Shown here piece after piece: positions 8,613 to 17,216 of a stretch of DNA of 31,755 bases; the first letter of the stretch is position 1; each line of letters starts with the position of its first letter. The notes beneath the pieces are model-generated. The model did no database searches. It saw only the letters and a program-made list of their open reading frames with translations, and was not told the DNA's origin. Source of the DNA: CAYOHR01 sp964512145 (lineage in GTDB: Bacteria > Bacteroidota > Bacteroidia > Flavobacteriales_G > JALEGO01); the NCBI GenBank assembly GCA_964512145.1, contig CAZEIM010000031.1:1-31755 (forward strand), read 5' to 3'. The translations under genes were made by a program, and so were the position numbers.

Positions 8613-9656
8613 TTATAGATTCAAAACTTGATGCAATAATTTTATGGCTGTTTTAAATGAAGTTTGGGGATATGCGATTTGATTTACAGTACCCGTAATG
8701 TATATGTTTTTTTCTGGATTACAAAAAGCTATTGTTCCTGATAAACCGGAATGTCCTATGAGCTCTGGAGTTTTTTGAAAAGGGTCAAATATCCAGGGAA
8801 GCTTAAATTTGTGAATTCCTATACCCGATTGAAAAGGAAAAAAAATTCTATTCCATTTTTTTAATTCTAGGATATACTCTTTTGGAAACAATATTCCTTG
8901 CATAAATGCTTTTAAAAAAATCATTAATTCTTGAGCATTTGATACTATTCCACCATCTGCCCAAAATGATTCCATCGCATGAGGAATTAATAATTCCTGT
9001 TCTTTATAGTAAATGTTTTTTGGCGATTTATTGGAAGATATTGTATATAGATACGTATGTTGAAGGTTCAGTTTTTTGAAAATCCACTCATTTAATACTT
9101 CGGATAATTTTTGAGAGGTTATGTTTTCGATGATTTTTCCTAAAAGTTGAAAATTTGTATCAGAATAAAATGCTTTTTTTGATGTTCCGGGTTCAAAATG
9201 TGGGGGTACATTTTTTGACCAATTTATTGCGTCTTCAAACGACCAAATTTGGTCATTCCCTCTTAATAATTTTTCCATTACAGAGGATTCTTTAGAGTTT
9301 TTTTCTTGAAAATAATCAGATAGCCCTGAAGTATGAGATATTAATTGTTCTACGGTAATTTTATTTGAATAATCTACATCCTTATATATATGTAAATTTT
9401 TAAGAATGGCCGAGTCTAAAAATTTACGTATTGGATCTTGAAAATGTATTTTTTTTTGAAATTTTAATTGAAGGATTAAACTTGTTATAAAAAGTTTTGT
9501 GGTACTGGCAATAAAAAAATCATCTTCAATACTTAAATCTCCACTGCTACCAGTCCAATAAAAGTCATTAAATTCCAAACAAAATGCAGTGCCAAATACT
9601 TTTTTTTGATCAACCGTTTTATCTAAAATTTGTTGTAACTCTTTACGATTTATCAT
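8613..9656 (-). CDS. Beta-lactamase-fold serine hydrolase (class C-like)
   Basis: 347-residue serine hydrolase of the beta-lactamase/DD-peptidase family. The nucleophile motif is STTK at 51-54, and the second motif is Tyr164-Ser-Asp166 (YSD replaces the classical YxN, common in esterase-like members). LISHTSGLSDYF is at about 105-116, and the third motif HSG is in ELIGHSGLSGT near residue 300. No signal peptide or lipobox is seen, so it is probably cytoplasmic unless exported by another route. It could be an esterase, a peptidase acting on D-amino acids or a degenerate penicillin-binding protein; a resistance enzyme is unlikely. It sits 2 bases upstream of the PorP/SprF start and 16 bases after the PD40 protein, embedded in the secretion operon. 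Confidence 0.88.
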   Translation of the reverse strand: MINRKELQQILDKTVDQKKVFGTAFCLEFNDFYWTGSSGDLSIEDDFFIASTTKLFITSLILQLKFQKKIHFQDPIRKFLDSAILKNLHIYKDVDYSNKITVEQLISHTSGLSDYFQEKNSKESSVMEKLLRGNDQIWSFEDAINWSKNVPPHFEPGTSKKAFYSDTNFQLLGKIIENITSQKLSEVLNEWIFKKLNLQHTYLYTISSNKSPKNIYYKEQELLIPHAMESFWADGGIVSNAQELMIFLKAFMQGILFPKEYILELKKWNRIFFPFQSGIGIHKFKLPWIFDPFQKTPELIGHSGLSGTIAFCNPEKNIYITGTVNQIAYPQTSFKTAIKLLHQVLNL

Positions 9657-9672
9657 TTTTTGTAAATAACAA

Positions 9673-11238
9673 TTATTTAGATTGATTTAAGAAAAAGATT
9701 AACGGAGAATCAAAATCTTCTTTTTTAAATAGCTTATTAATCTCCAAAGTTTCAAATCCTTCAGCTTCAATAATTATATGGTACATTTTTCCTTGATTAG
9801 CTAATAAAAGATAATTTCCGGTTCTAGCATTTGATTTATAAATACCATACGTTTTACTTAAATCAGGACTTTCTAATAATATTGTGGCTTTTACAGCTGA
9901 GGTAGAGTCATGGGAGGATAAAATTTTACCTTTTATTACGGTATTTAAGGCTCCTGGCATAGATACTTGATAAAGATCTTGATCTCCATAACCTTCTTCT
10001 CGCATGGATGAAAAATATCCAGTTTTTCCATCCGCACTTATGCTAAAAAAAACATCATCTCTAGTTGAATTAATAGGAGCTCCTAAATTTTCGGGGGATG
10101 ACCAATTGCTTTCATCATCTAACCATTCACTTTTAAATATATCATATTCACCAATAGAATTATGTCCTTTGGAGCAAAAATAGAGTAATCGGCCATTTGG
10201 ATGTATATAGGGAGCATCATCATCTTGCCTTGTATTTATATGGTCGCCTAAATTTACCGGTAAACTCCATTCTCCATTAGGTAGTTTAACGGATTTATAA
10301 ATGTCTTTTCCTCCATAACCTCCCGGTCGATCGCTGGAAAAATATATCGTATTTCCATCGGGAGTATAAGAAGCACTAGATTCAACGTATTTTGAGTTTA
10401 TTTTTTCACTAAACATAGTAGGTTTTGTCCAGGTTTTATTGGTGTATTCAGTCCAGTATAAATCTCCACCATCTAGCGTTTTATTGGTTTTATAGGTAAT
10501 TAAAGTATTTCCTTCGGGTGAAAGTCCAACACAGGCATTGTGTAGTTCGTCATTAATTCCGGATCCGAGTTGTTCGGGAGTACTCCATTGATTCCCCTCT
10601 TTATACGACACGTAAATATCTTCAAAATACTTTCCATAGGGATCTAATTTCCCTCCAACACCGTTTGGTCTTCTGGATGTAAAAATCAACATTTCTTCAT
10701 CGCTAGTAATTAATGGAGCATACTCTGGATATTTCGTGTTTATTTTAGGCCCCATATTTTCTAATGTAATATCTGAGGAGTTTTTTAAAAATTGTGCAGC
10801 TCTATCTGCTGCTGTTACTAATTCAGCTATTTTTTCTTTAGATATTTCATGGGTTGAACTTTTTGATAAGTACTTTTCGTACATCTCTTTTTCTTTTTCA
10901 AATAGGTTCTTATAGTGATATAATCTACCTAAATAATAGTATGCTATGGTTAAGTCACCATCGGCCGCTTTTTTAAAGTAATATAAACTACTATCCTCAT
11001 GTATTTTTAATTTAAAGTAACATAAACCCATGTAATAATTTGCTTTTGCCCAGTCTGGATATTTTTTAAGAAAATCATCCAAAAATAATTTGGCCGTTAA
11101 ATAATCTTTTAGTTCTATTAAATCGGTTGTTTCAATCCAATTTGTTTTTTCTTTGCCTTTTAATTTAGGCTCTTGAGCATACGTGCTATATGCAAGCAAC
11201 AAAACAGCAAAGGATAATAAATATTTTTTATAGTTCAT
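9673..11238 (-). CDS. TPR/PD40 (WD40-like) secreted protein lacking an OmpA domain
   Basis: 521-residue exported protein: signal peptide (MNYKKYLLSFAVLLLAYSTYAQ), TPR-like helices at about 40-125 (YYMGLCYFKLK, AYYYLGRLYHYKNL), then at least five PD40 beta-propeller blades at about 165-410 (LITSDEEMLIFTSRRPNG, YTPDGNTIYFSSDRPGG, IHPNGRLLYFCSKGHN, ISADGKTGYFSSMREEG). A carboxypeptidase-regulatory-like domain (VIKGKILSSHDSTSA onward) closes the protein. The order matches PorE-like OmpA-family proteins of T9SS organisms, but the C-terminal peptidoglycan-binding OmpA domain is absent. ATG at 11238 directly precedes the signal peptide and lies 4 bases after the adhesin stop. A role as periplasmic partner of the adhesin/PorP pair is inferred from context. 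Confidence 0.87.
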   Translation of the reverse strand: MNYKKYLLSFAVLLLAYSTYAQEPKLKGKEKTNWIETTDLIELKDYLTAKLFLDDFLKKYPDWAKANYYMGLCYFKLKIHEDSSLYYFKKAADGDLTIAYYYLGRLYHYKNLFEKEKEMYEKYLSKSSTHEISKEKIAELVTAADRAAQFLKNSSDITLENMGPKINTKYPEYAPLITSDEEMLIFTSRRPNGVGGKLDPYGKYFEDIYVSYKEGNQWSTPEQLGSGINDELHNACVGLSPEGNTLITYKTNKTLDGGDLYWTEYTNKTWTKPTMFSEKINSKYVESSASYTPDGNTIYFSSDRPGGYGGKDIYKSVKLPNGEWSLPVNLGDHINTRQDDDAPYIHPNGRLLYFCSKGHNSIGEYDIFKSEWLDDESNWSSPENLGAPINSTRDDVFFSISADGKTGYFSSMREEGYGDQDLYQVSMPGALNTVIKGKILSSHDSTSAVKATILLESPDLSKTYGIYKSNARTGNYLLLANQGKMYHIIIEAEGFETLEINKLFKKEDFDSPLIFFLNQSK

Positions 11239-11242
11239 ATGT

Positions 11243-14200
11243 TTATCTAATAAGTGTAACATTACCTGCTCCGGTGAATTTTTGACCATCTAAAAATACA
11301 GCTTCTACTTTCCATACATACACATCTTGTTTGCAAATTACATTTTTATAATATCCGTCCCATCCTGTAAATATATCAAAAGATTCAAATACTAACTCAC
11401 CCCAACGATTAAAAATCATTAAGTGATAATCTAATACGCCTTTGGTCATTGGAAAGAATATGTCATTATCTAAAGAGTTTGGATTGTACTTTCCTCCATT
11501 AGGGCCATTTAAATTTGGGGTGAATGCATCCGGAAAAATTAATTTTTCTTCAGTTTTTGCAATAACAGCATTTTCTAGCATAAAACTATCTATACAACCA
11601 AATTCGTTTTGCGAAATAAGAAATACATCATAAATACCTTCTGAAGTGTAATAGTGGATAGGGTTTTCTTCCGTTGAGGTAGTACTGTCTCCAAAATTCC
11701 AAAAATAGGTATCTGAATAATTACTTAAATTATAAAATTGCACGGGTTGGTTTGGTATACTTATTTGAGTTGGACTTCGATCAAAATACGCTACTGGTAA
11801 TTCTCTAACTTTTACGGAGTCAATTTTTAAAATTGTAGCAGTATCTCCACTAAAGCCAATAGCTTGAAGGGTTATTGTATATGTTCCTGTATTATAATAG
11901 GTATATACCGGGTTTACCTGAGTAGAAAATCCTCCATCTCCAAAGTTCCATAAATAGTTACTGCCATATAAGGTTTGATTAATAAACGATACGGTTACAG
12001 GTCTACATGAGTCGGCAGAACCTATAAATTGTGGAATGGGTAGAGGTGCAATAATTTGAATGGGTATAGATATTGAGTCTTTACAATAATCTGAAAATAC
12101 ATTGAGATTTATTATATAGTCGCCCCAAGTGTTATACGAATGACTTATCGGGTTGTAAGAGGTTGATTGATTTCCATCGCCAAAACTCCAAGTGTAACTC
12201 CATGCCCCGGTAGTGGAAAGATTGTTTAAAGAAACTGTTGCATTAGGGAATTTTTGACTAGTTGGATTAACAGAAAATTGTGCTTCGGGCGAAGGATACA
12301 CTAAAATATTAGCCATTGAGGTATCGTAACAACCATACCCTGATTGAACAACTAATGTTACAGGAAATGTAATGTTTACAGAACTAGTATTGATAAAAGT
12401 ATTAACAGGGTTTGGAAATAAAGATGTTTGACCATCCCCAAAATCCCACAAAAATTGTGTAGCGCCTTCTGATTGGTTAGCAAATTGAATAGAAATAGGG
12501 GAGCATCCTGTAGTATCTGAGGTAAATGAAGCTTCTAAATATGGAAAAACTTCAATAGATATTTTTTGAGAATCAACACAACTATATTGATTTTTTCCTA
12601 TGAATGTTATGGAGTTTGTTAAGGGTATATTGGTTAAATTTGAGTATGTATGTTGAAGCATTAGATTGGACGAATTAGAAGTTGTTCCGTCTCCTAAATT
12701 CCAATAAAAGGTATCTACGCCCAATGAATTATTTGAAATATTTACTGGTAAAGGTTGGCAACCCGCCATAATATTTGAACTAATATTTATTTCAGGTTTT
12801 GGTAAAACCGTAATTTGGGCGGTAAAGGTATCATTACAATTAAAAATATTTTTTGCAATTAATGTTACGGTGTTTGATTGAATATTTGTTGGAGAAGAGT
12901 TTGTGAAGATAATGGTTGGATTGTTAAATATACTGGTTAAGCCATTACCAAAATCCCAATAATAACTAGAAGCTCCAGTAGATAAGTTTGAAAAGCTTAC
13001 TGTATACGGAGAGCAACCCATGGTATCCGAAGAAAAATTAGCCTCAACCAGTGGATATACCTGTATAGGAACCTGGTGGCTATCCATACATCCAAATTGG
13101 TTAGAACCTAAAAATGTAAGTGTGTAATTGTTAATACCGCTCCCAGTATTCGGATAAACATAATTTAATTGAGGGTCTTGCTGAAAAGAATAAGTGCCGT
13201 TGCCAAAATTCCAAAGAAAACTATCAACTCCAATAGAATTATTTTGTATCTGAACATTAAGTGGTTGGCATCCTGTAAGAGGGCTTGCTGAAAAGTCTAT
13301 GAAAGGTGTTGGAAATACGGTAATAATTCCTTGAGCGGTATCTTTACAATTAAATATATTCGTTGCGATTAAAATTGGATTAAAAACAGTGTCATGAATA
13401 AAAGAATTGTTTACATATTGATGACTAGGATTGGTAGATATACTGGATTGTCCGTTTCCAAAATCCCAAAAATAACCCACAGCACCTACGGAGCTATTAA
13501 AAAACTGAACATTTTTTGGACTACATCCCGAACTATCATAGGTAAAATTTGATGTAACTCTAGGATAAACTTGAATAATTTCTGAATACGAATCGGTACA
13601 ACCATTATTAGTACTCACCGTTAAATTTAAATTATAAAGCTGTGAAGTACTGCTGTTATTATAATATGTATAATTAAATAGACCTAAATTTGTACTAGAA
13701 GTATCCGTATTTCCAAAGTCCCAAAAATAGTTAGTACCATTTGTAGAGTTGTTTTGTATGATCACGTTTAATGGCTCACATCCTATGTTTGTATCTAGGC
13801 TAAATATTGCAGTAGGTTTTGGTAAAACTTTTACGTTACTTGTAACCGTATCTTTACATCCAAACGGACTGGTGGCAACCAATGTTACGGTATATATTAA
13901 ATCATTTACTGCGTTGTTCATAAAAGTATGTGTAGGACTAGGCCCAAATCCCAAATTTCCATCGCCAAAATCCCATTGGTAAAGTACCGCCCCAACTACA
14001 GAAGGAAATGTTACTATTAATGGGCTGCATCCTGAATCGGGAATTGCAGAAAAGTTAAAAATTGGCTCCGGATAAACAGTAATTATAGATTGAAATGTAT
14101 TAGAGCATAAATTACCGGATATCGCTGTTAGCTGAACCGGTTGATTGTTAATAAATAATGTTTGATTTTGAAAGGTATACGATGGATTGGCTGTTGTGCT

Positions 14201-16258
14201 ACTATCTCCATTTCCAAAATCCCAAATAAAATTTACCCCACCAACAGATGTGTTGTTGAATTGAACTTGTAATGGAGCACAGGTTAGGGTAGCATTTGAT
14301 GTATAATTTGCTTTTGGCAAGAAATGCACCACAATATTTTGATCTGTCGTATCGGAACATCCAAAATTATTTATGGCAATAAGTTCGATAGAATATGTTG
14401 AGTCTGAAGTATTAGATGTGTTTGTGAATATTTGTGAAGGATTTTCAATAGTCGAACTATTTCCATTTCCGAAGTTCCATAAAAATTGATTAGCTAGCGT
14501 TGAATTGTTGTTAAAATTTACGAATAAGGGATGACAACCGGCATTTATATCTGCTGAAAAAGAGGCTGTGGGTTTTGGTTCTATAGTAACGGAAAAAGTA
14601 TCAGAACTTAAACAGTAAATAGTTTTAACGGATAGTGAAATAAGGTAAGTTCCAGAATCTACATACATATGAGTAGGATTTTGTAAGTTTGAGCTACTTC
14701 CATCCCCAAAATCCCAAGACCATTGAATTATAGGCTCTCCTGAAACTGTAAATGAGGAGTCAAAAAATTCAGAAGTATATCCTTGGCAGGCATTTTTTGG
14801 AAAAAAATCTACTAAAGGGGAGCTCGGAACATATACATTTTTTATTGTACTGTCTTTACAACCATTTAATGCTTCAACTTTAAGTTTAATTGAGTAACTT
14901 CCTGCAGTAAATTGCTCATTTTGAGGAGTAGGTAAAATACTTGAATTTCCATTGTCAAAATCCCAATGATACAAAATTGCATCAAACGATAAATCGGTAA
15001 AAACAATTTCTAGCGAGTCGCAGCCCAAGGTGTCTGACAGATCAAAATCGGCTGTTGGAATTGGTAAAACTACAATTTGTTTAAAAACAGTATCCCTACA
15101 TGAGTTTGTTCCGGCAGTATTTCTAGCTATAAGTCTAACTTGAAAAGTTCCCGGGTTGTTAAATGTATGTGTTCTGGGGCCAAAACCACCCACATTTGGA
15201 GAACCATCTCCAAAATTCCATTGATAATTATTGGCTCCTACAGATGTATTTGTAAAAGTGACATTATCACCTGCGCAAATGGTATCTTTGTTTGAAATAA
15301 AACCGGCTGTTGGAGGAGGAATAATTTGAATGGTTATGGTTGCATCATCAATACCACAAAGATTGCTGTCGAGCAAAGTAATGGTATATACTCCAATACC
15401 GGGGAAAGCGATATCGTATCCTGGCCTAACAGGAGGGTCAAATGGAAGCCAGGTAATTACCGAGTCATACCCTTTTCCCCAGTAATCACCAAAATTCCAA
15501 TATTCATATCGCTGAGCTGTATTTCCAAAATTTACACAATTTTTTATGGTGGCATTTCTAAATCGAACTACGGTGTCCGGGTAACATAATACATTGGCCG
15601 ATGCATTAATGCTTGCATTATCAACATCCCATACTAAAATTGGGTTAAAACTTGCAGAGGTTGGAACACCATTGCTACAATAATTTTCTGCAGTTAACGT
15701 AACTTGAGTTTGGCAATCGACCGTATTTTTTTGATAGGTATGTGTAACAGTTTGACCTGCATTTGTGTAATCATAATTTTGTATTCCAGTCCCATCGCCA
15801 AAATTCCATGTAAATACAGTTGTAGGAGATACGTTCGTGCTAGAATTAATGAATTGCATACTTCCTGGAGCACATATTTGTGTAGTTCCACCCACTGGAA
15901 TTTGGATAGATGCATTTACAAATTCTTCCATTACTACAACACCCTGTATAATACAACCCGTATTTATTTCTGTAATTGTTACGATAAAAGTATCAATGGT
16001 TTGATTATAGGTGTGGGATAAAAAAGCAGGAGGAGTTAATTGTAAACCCGTCTCAATGGGACTTCCATCACCCCAGTTAACAGAATATTCTCCAATAGGG
16101 TTTGGAGAAGAAACATTTAGTGTGTAGTTAGAGGCAAAACAATGTATCCAATATGGGTTGTTTGAAGGATTTCCGTCTCCATCAAAAACTGTTGGGCATT
16201 GTGCGTATGTAAACCCAACATTCATTAAAAATAGGTATGCAAAAAAATAAGGCTTCAA
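11243..16258 (-). CDS. Giant multi-PKD surface protein with T9SS type B sorting domain
   Basis: 1671-residue secreted protein. After a signal peptide (YFFAYLFLMNVGFTYAQ) come about 18 tandem PKD-like modules of about 85-90 residues, each marked by a W-D/N-FG-D/N-G motif (WNFGDGSPN, WDFGNGDSS, WNLGDGTTS). The C-terminal 95 residues match the gliding-motility-associated/CHU_C sorting domain: FPDAFTPNLNG, DNDIFFP, YHLMIFNRWGELVFES, GWDGYYKN, DVYVWKV, and a final GNVTLIR. Such proteins are exported by T9SS and act as SprB-like adhesins or matrix proteins. The start is TTG at 16258, because stops lie just upstream and no ATG precedes the signal peptide. It heads the unit PKD - PD40 - serine hydrolase - PorP/SprF - epimerase. 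Ligand and attachment mode are unknown. Confidence 0.93.
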   Translation of the reverse strand: MKPYFFAYLFLMNVGFTYAQCPTVFDGDGNPSNNPYWIHCFASNYTLNVSSPNPIGEYSVNWGDGSPIETGLQLTPPAFLSHTYNQTIDTFIVTITEINTGCIIQGVVVMEEFVNASIQIPVGGTTQICAPGSMQFINSSTNVSPTTVFTWNFGDGTGIQNYDYTNAGQTVTHTYQKNTVDCQTQVTLTAENYCSNGVPTSASFNPILVWDVDNASINASANVLCYPDTVVRFRNATIKNCVNFGNTAQRYEYWNFGDYWGKGYDSVITWLPFDPPVRPGYDIAFPGIGVYTITLLDSNLCGIDDATITIQIIPPPTAGFISNKDTICAGDNVTFTNTSVGANNYQWNFGDGSPNVGGFGPRTHTFNNPGTFQVRLIARNTAGTNSCRDTVFKQIVVLPIPTADFDLSDTLGCDSLEIVFTDLSFDAILYHWDFDNGNSSILPTPQNEQFTAGSYSIKLKVEALNGCKDSTIKNVYVPSSPLVDFFPKNACQGYTSEFFDSSFTVSGEPIIQWSWDFGDGSSSNLQNPTHMYVDSGTYLISLSVKTIYCLSSDTFSVTIEPKPTASFSADINAGCHPLFVNFNNNSTLANQFLWNFGNGNSSTIENPSQIFTNTSNTSDSTYSIELIAINNFGCSDTTDQNIVVHFLPKANYTSNATLTCAPLQVQFNNTSVGGVNFIWDFGNGDSSTTANPSYTFQNQTLFINNQPVQLTAISGNLCSNTFQSIITVYPEPIFNFSAIPDSGCSPLIVTFPSVVGAVLYQWDFGDGNLGFGPSPTHTFMNNAVNDLIYTVTLVATSPFGCKDTVTSNVKVLPKPTAIFSLDTNIGCEPLNVIIQNNSTNGTNYFWDFGNTDTSSTNLGLFNYTYYNNSSTSQLYNLNLTVSTNNGCTDSYSEIIQVYPRVTSNFTYDSSGCSPKNVQFFNSSVGAVGYFWDFGNGQSSISTNPSHQYVNNSFIHDTVFNPILIATNIFNCKDTAQGIITVFPTPFIDFSASPLTGCQPLNVQIQNNSIGVDSFLWNFGNGTYSFQQDPQLNYVYPNTGSGINNYTLTFLGSNQFGCMDSHQVPIQVYPLVEANFSSDTMGCSPYTVSFSNLSTGASSYYWDFGNGLTSIFNNPTIIFTNSSPTNIQSNTVTLIAKNIFNCNDTFTAQITVLPKPEINISSNIMAGCQPLPVNISNNSLGVDTFYWNLGDGTTSNSSNLMLQHTYSNLTNIPLTNSITFIGKNQYSCVDSQKISIEVFPYLEASFTSDTTGCSPISIQFANQSEGATQFLWDFGDGQTSLFPNPVNTFINTSSVNITFPVTLVVQSGYGCYDTSMANILVYPSPEAQFSVNPTSQKFPNATVSLNNLSTTGAWSYTWSFGDGNQSTSYNPISHSYNTWGDYIINLNVFSDYCKDSISIPIQIIAPLPIPQFIGSADSCRPVTVSFINQTLYGSNYLWNFGDGGFSTQVNPVYTYYNTGTYTITLQAIGFSGDTATILKIDSVKVRELPVAYFDRSPTQISIPNQPVQFYNLSNYSDTYFWNFGDSTTSTEENPIHYYTSEGIYDVFLISQNEFGCIDSFMLENAVIAKTEEKLIFPDAFTPNLNGPNGGKYNPNSLDNDIFFPMTKGVLDYHLMIFNRWGELVFESFDIFTGWDGYYKNVICKQDVYVWKVEAVFLDGQKFTGAGNVTLIR
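11540..16200 (-). repeat. Tandem PKD-module array at DNA level
   Basis: The PKD modules leave recurring DNA blocks about every 260-270 bases, seen on the plus strand as variants of CCAAAATCCCA (for example near 12440, 12950, 13460, 13720, 13965, 14215, 14710 and 14960). The copies are diverged, which indicates old duplication with selection on the FG-D/N-G loop. Confidence 0.75.
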
Positions 16259-16277
16259 TCCAATTTATTAACCTAAA

Positions 16278-16285
16278 CAAATATA
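16278..16285 (-). promoter_or_regulatory. Promoter -7 element for the PKD operon (TATATTTG)
   Basis: On the minus strand the octamer exactly fits TAnnTTTG and ends 19 bases before the TTG start of the giant PKD gene. It would give a very short leader and supports 16258 as the start. No clear -33 TTTG is visible. Confidence 0.5.
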
Positions 16286-16429
16286 TGCTACTTTCATTCT
16301 TCTAAAAACCACTTATTTTGCTTTTTGCTAAAACTTAATCTGTTAAAAAACTATTAATCTTTTTTTATAAAGCGTATAAATAGCTTATCTTTAAATTGGT
16401 ATGTAATATTTTATAAATTTATTTAAAAC

Positions 16430-17176
16430 TTGCATACATTTGAACAAATTATTGTAGTGGAAGATAAGGAAGAAAAAATTAAAAAAGCATTTGCCAATAG
16501 AGACTGGAATCAGGTAATGAGTTCTGACTCATGGCAAATATTTAAAATAATGTCTGAGTTTGTTGATGGCTTTGAAAAATTGTCTCGAATAGGCCCTTGT
16601 GTTTCAATATTTGGATCGGCCAGAACTAAACCTGATCACGAATATTATTTATTAGCTGAAGATATTGCCTATAAACTTACTCAAAGCGGTTATGGAGTAA
16701 TAACGGGCGGAGGCCCCGGAATCATGGAAGCTGCTAACAAAGGTGCAAGTAGGGGAGGAGGAAAGTCTGTGGGTTTAAACATAGATTTACCGTTTGAGCA
16801 AGTTTCTAATCCATACATAGATAAGGATAAGCTTATTAATTTCGATTATTTTTTTGTTCGTAAGGTAATGTTTATAAAGTATGCACAGGGTTTTGTAGTT
16901 TTACCGGGAGGGTTTGGTACGTTAGATGAATTATTTGAGGCGATGACTTTAATTCAAACCAATAAAATTGCTAATTTTCCTATTATTTTAGTGAATAAAA
17001 AGTTTTGGTCGGGTATGATGGAGTGGATAGAAAAAACTTTATTGGAAGAAAAAAATATTAATCCAGAGGATATGTTTTTATTNNNNNNNNNNNNNNNNNN
17101 NNNNNNNNNNNNNNNNNNNNNNNNNNNNNNNNNNNNNNNNNNNNNTTCAAAATATTTATTAAAACCGAACTTTTAA
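16430..17176 (+). CDS. LOG family (TIGR00730-type) Rossmann-fold protein
   Basis: Lysine-decarboxylase-like LOG family protein; members are nucleotide 5'-monophosphate phosphoribohydrolases (cytokinin-activating type in plants, purine/pyrimidine nucleotidases of the PpnN type in bacteria). Signature elements are VSIFGSARTKPDHEYY, GYGVITGGGPGIMEAANKGA, SVGLNIDLPFEQ, FFVRKVMFIKYAQGFVVLPGGFGTLDELFEAMTLIQT, which include the PGGxGTxxE active-site motif. Residues 219-240 are lost in a 63-base N run. The remaining tail (KYLLKPNF) is in frame and family-typical, so the gap size is plausible. TTG at 16430 follows an in-frame stop. A promoter-like TACATTTG at 16435-16442 leaves open a later GTG start at 16457. 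It is divergent from the PKD operon. Confidence 0.9.
   Translation: MHTFEQIIVVEDKEEKIKKAFANRDWNQVMSSDSWQIFKIMSEFVDGFEKLSRIGPCVSIFGSARTKPDHEYYLLAEDIAYKLTQSGYGVITGGGPGIMEAANKGASRGGGKSVGLNIDLPFEQVSNPYIDKDKLINFDYFFVRKVMFIKYAQGFVVLPGGFGTLDELFEAMTLIQTNKIANFPIILVNKKFWSGMMEWIEKTLLEEKNINPEDMFLXXXXXXXXXXXXXXXXXXXXXXSKYLLKPNF
16435..16442 (+). promoter_or_regulatory. Possible promoter -7 element (TACATTTG)
   Basis: Exact TAnnTTTG match, but it lies inside the first codons of the LOG gene if translation starts at 16430. If it is real, translation would begin at GTG 16457. A chance match is quite possible in this AT-rich sequence. Confidence 0.3.
17083..17145. other. Assembly gap, 63 N
   Basis: Run of undetermined bases inside the LOG family gene. 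The flanks stay in one frame, so the estimated length is probably right. Confidence 0.95.
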
Positions 17177-17216
17177 CATATATATTCGTACAAGCAAAAA
17201 AATAAAATTTAATTGC

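Noticed and set aside
8613..9656. Beta-lactamase resistance gene
   Set aside because: No signal peptide, YSD in place of YxN, and housekeeping-type context; a general serine hydrolase is the safer call.
12400..15000. Regularly spaced DNA repeats as a CRISPR-like array
   Set aside because: Spacing of about 265 bases and divergence follow the PKD protein modules; it is coding repetition.
13749..15915. Open frames of 60-105 codons opposite or inside the PKD gene
   Set aside because: No family resemblance and no start signals; they are shadows of the repeated PKD coding sequence.
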